51,113 nt of DNA from positions 1 through 51,113 of the IMG/VR virus record IMGVR_UViG_3300025769_016515; one strand, written 5' to 3'. Shown piece by piece: positions 49,382 to 51,113 of the stretch; the stretch's first letter is position 1, and each line of letters begins with the position of its first letter. Position numbers and translations under genes: made by a program. Source of the stretch: a virus. Under the pieces are notes generated by a model. It was not told where the DNA came from. It made no database searches and was given only the letters and a program-made list of their open reading frames with translations.

Positions 49382-51113
49382 TTGAAAAAGTTAGTTACAT
49401 TATTAGTTTTACTATTTACCACGATTGGGTTTAGTCAAACACTAACTACTCCTACATCACAAAATATTCCTGTTGGTGTAAATGGATTACCGATAAGTGG
49501 TTTTAGTTTGAGTGGATACGATGCTAATACAACTTATAAAGTATCTTTATCAATAACTGGTAATGCTAATACAACATTTAGTGTTGGTACAACAACTGGT
49601 CTAACAAGAGATTATGGGTACTATTCTTGGTTGAATATATCATCAGTTAACTTTACAGGTACTCCTGCTGATATAGAAAACGCATTAAACTCAATCAAAT
49701 TAAATACTACTTCTGTTGTTGATGCCCTTATAAACCTTTCAGTTCTTATTTCATCACAACAATCAAATACCTATTATAATCCTGATAATGGGCATATGTA
49801 CAAGTTTGTACCTGGTAGTATATCAGCTACCAATGCTCGTAATAATGCAAAAGCATCCTCATTTGAAGGAGAACCTGGCTACTTAGTTAATATAACTTCT
49901 ACTGCAGAACAAGCATTTATAAATCAAAAAGTAAGTGCACAAAACGTTTGGATAGGTTTAACAGATACTGCTCAAGAAGGAGTATGGAAATGGATGGATG
50001 GACCTGAAGCAGGTCAAACATCAACTTATTTTAATTGGTGTAATTCAGAACCAAACAACTGGGGTAGTGGTGAAGATTATGTAGTAACAAAATGGTATGG
50101 TGATGGTTGTTGGAATGATTATGGTCCACCAGCAACATTGTCTACTTTTTCTATTGGTGGGTATATTATAGAGTATGGGACTTGGACAGACCCAACACAA
50201 TCTACTTTTAACTCTACTCAACAAACACAAATCACATTTACTCAAAAAGAAATGTTATGGGTAGATTATACTTTTGATTTTGGTGCTAATATAGACCCAA
50301 CTGATTTTAGTGGTAAAATGTATCACCAAATCTCAGAACAAGAATGGGGTACAAATAATACTACCAATCTTTCTCTAAACTTATTAGGTAAGGTCAATAC
50401 CACCAATCAAATACAAGAAGAAACATTAGGTAAGAAAGCAACAACTGTTGGTGGTAATGTAGAGTGGTGTATCATTTATGATTATGATGCAAACTTAGGT
50501 GGACATAGGTTTTTGATTGATGAAAGAGAATTTGCTAATACAGGTGTAAATCCAGCAGATGTAAAACAAATACAATTATTTGATTTATATGATGGAGATG
50601 TAAGTGTTTATAATGTTAGTGGGTTTTGGAAACAATATATTTTACCTGGTGACCTTACATCACAAATATCAAATTCAAATTATAGTTCGTATTTAAGGAG
50701 ACAGAATAATTGGTATGGAACTCGTGCTGAAGTTTCTTTTGCTAATTATACAGGATACAGACCACAATCATTTATTTTCAATTCACCAACTCAAACTGAA
50801 ATAGAAACTTTAATAAGTAATGTAGTAACAGTTAGTGACGTAGTATTAGCCTTTAATGAACTAACGGGTGGTGGATTAAATGGAGGAACAGCTGGTAACT
50901 TAAACGGTTTACAATTAGGTAATGCTGATGTAAATGGAGATAACAACTTTGATTTTAACGATACTTACAAACTATTAGACTACTTAAATGGAGGTAATTT
51001 AGTTCAAGCTACTAATACGTTAGTTTACTTTATGAAAATAAAAAGTAAAGCTGATTGGGATACAACTACTACTTCAAATTGGACATCTAAATACAATGGT
51101 ACAACGTTGATGG
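49382..51113 (+). CDS. Secreted C-type lectin-domain protein with dockerin-like segment (partial, TTG start)
   Basis: The frame opens with TTG directly after the previous stop codon, in the same frame, and stays open to the window end (577 codons). It starts LKKLVTLLVLLFTTIGFSQ, a Bacteroidetes-style signal peptide. After a beta domain, about residues 134-260 form a C-type lectin domain: GYLVNITSTAEQAFI, VWIGLTDTAQEGVWKWMDG, EPNNWGSGEDYV, and CWNDYG. Later, ADVNGDNNFDFNDTYKLLDY is a dockerin-like EF-hand segment. It is probably a surface adhesin or carbohydrate-binding protein. Because it lacks an ATG and a stop it is easily missed. Continuation beyond the window is certain. Confidence 0.75.
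   Translation, partial: MKKLVTLLVLLFTTIGFSQTLTTPTSQNIPVGVNGLPISGFSLSGYDANTTYKVSLSITGNANTTFSVGTTTGLTRDYGYYSWLNISSVNFTGTPADIENALNSIKLNTTSVVDALINLSVLISSQQSNTYYNPDNGHMYKFVPGSISATNARNNAKASSFEGEPGYLVNITSTAEQAFINQKVSAQNVWIGLTDTAQEGVWKWMDGPEAGQTSTYFNWCNSEPNNWGSGEDYVVTKWYGDGCWNDYGPPATLSTFSIGGYIIEYGTWTDPTQSTFNSTQQTQITFTQKEMLWVDYTFDFGANIDPTDFSGKMYHQISEQEWGTNNTTNLSLNLLGKVNTTNQIQEETLGKKATTVGGNVEWCIIYDYDANLGGHRFLIDEREFANTGVNPADVKQIQLFDLYDGDVSVYNVSGFWKQYILPGDLTSQISNSNYSSYLRRQNNWYGTRAEVSFANYTGYRPQSFIFNSPTQTEIETLISNVVTVSDVVLAFNELTGGGLNGGTAGNLNGLQLGNADVNGDNNFDFNDTYKLLDYLNGGNLVQATNTLVYFMKIKSKADWDTTTTSNWTSKYNGTTLM

Noticed and set aside
49376-49384. Stop-codon read-through fusing the last two genes
   Set aside because: Frames match, but a full signal peptide follows the stop, which makes a fresh start more likely; kept only as an alternative in the findings.

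Overview
The window reads as a piece of a large, AT-rich (roughly 30-33% GC by eye), tailed double-stranded DNA phage genome of the T4-like type. Every convincing gene lies on the + strand. Genes are packed end to end, mostly with ATGA or TAATG overlaps, and no gap reaches 100 bases. The phage assignment rests on a T4-type replisome: family B DNA polymerase gp43 (in two pieces), sliding clamp gp45, clamp loader subunits gp44 and gp62, and a PD-(D/E)XK nuclease. The three secreted proteins at the right end have signal peptides ending in ...AQ, ...GQ or ...SQ, starts lack clear Shine-Dalgarno sequences, and leaders are A/T-rich. All of this fits a Bacteroidetes (probably marine flavobacterial) host, but that is inference. 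No tRNA, CRISPR array, integrase, transposase, reverse transcriptase or origin was recognised.

Layout. (1) 1-7161: nucleotide and small-molecule genes: two paralogous carbamoyltransferase N-domain proteins flanking a 2OG-Fe(II) oxygenase, then QueE, a second oxygenase, FolE, a phosphoribosyltransferase, a detached carbamoyltransferase C-domain and a MazG/PRA-PH-like protein. (2) 7133-9139: a coiled-coil membrane protein and a third oxygenase. (3) 9155-17777: DNA polymerase, split between motifs B and C, with about 5.9 kb of sugar/methyltransferase genes in the break. (4) 17774-27316: fourth oxygenase, eukaryote-type phosphomannomutase, sliding clamp, Hsp20, GroES, GroEL, clamp loader, small proteins, fifth oxygenase, PD-(D/E)XK nuclease and a small DNA-binding-like protein. 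(5) 27324-44378: a long glycan operon with glycosyltransferases, GDP-mannose dehydratase and GDP-fucose synthase next to a GT10-type fucosyltransferase, an RfbH-type 3-dehydrase with an NDP-sugar dehydratase and a two-gene transketolase-like pair, several epimerases and a HAD/nucleotidyltransferase fusion. (6) 44400-46886: small unknown proteins, a degenerate HNH-like zinc protein and a DXD glycosyltransferase. (7) 46958 to the end: a small membrane protein closed by a strong terminator, then three secreted proteins, two with cohesin/dockerin-like and C-type-lectin modules; the last runs off the window.

How the parts fit. The polymerase halves sum to 893 residues, close to T4 gp43 (898), and carry all exonuclease and polymerase motifs between them, so they probably assemble into a working enzyme with the clamp and loader encoded nearby. 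The sugar genes describe at least two nucleotide-sugar routes: mannose-6-P to GDP-fucose with its own fucosyltransferase, and a 3,6-dideoxy (possibly branched) sugar route. The products may decorate virion proteins, phage DNA or the host surface; the sequence does not say which. A recurring TATATTTA-like motif sits in almost every non-coding gap and is a candidate phage promoter element.
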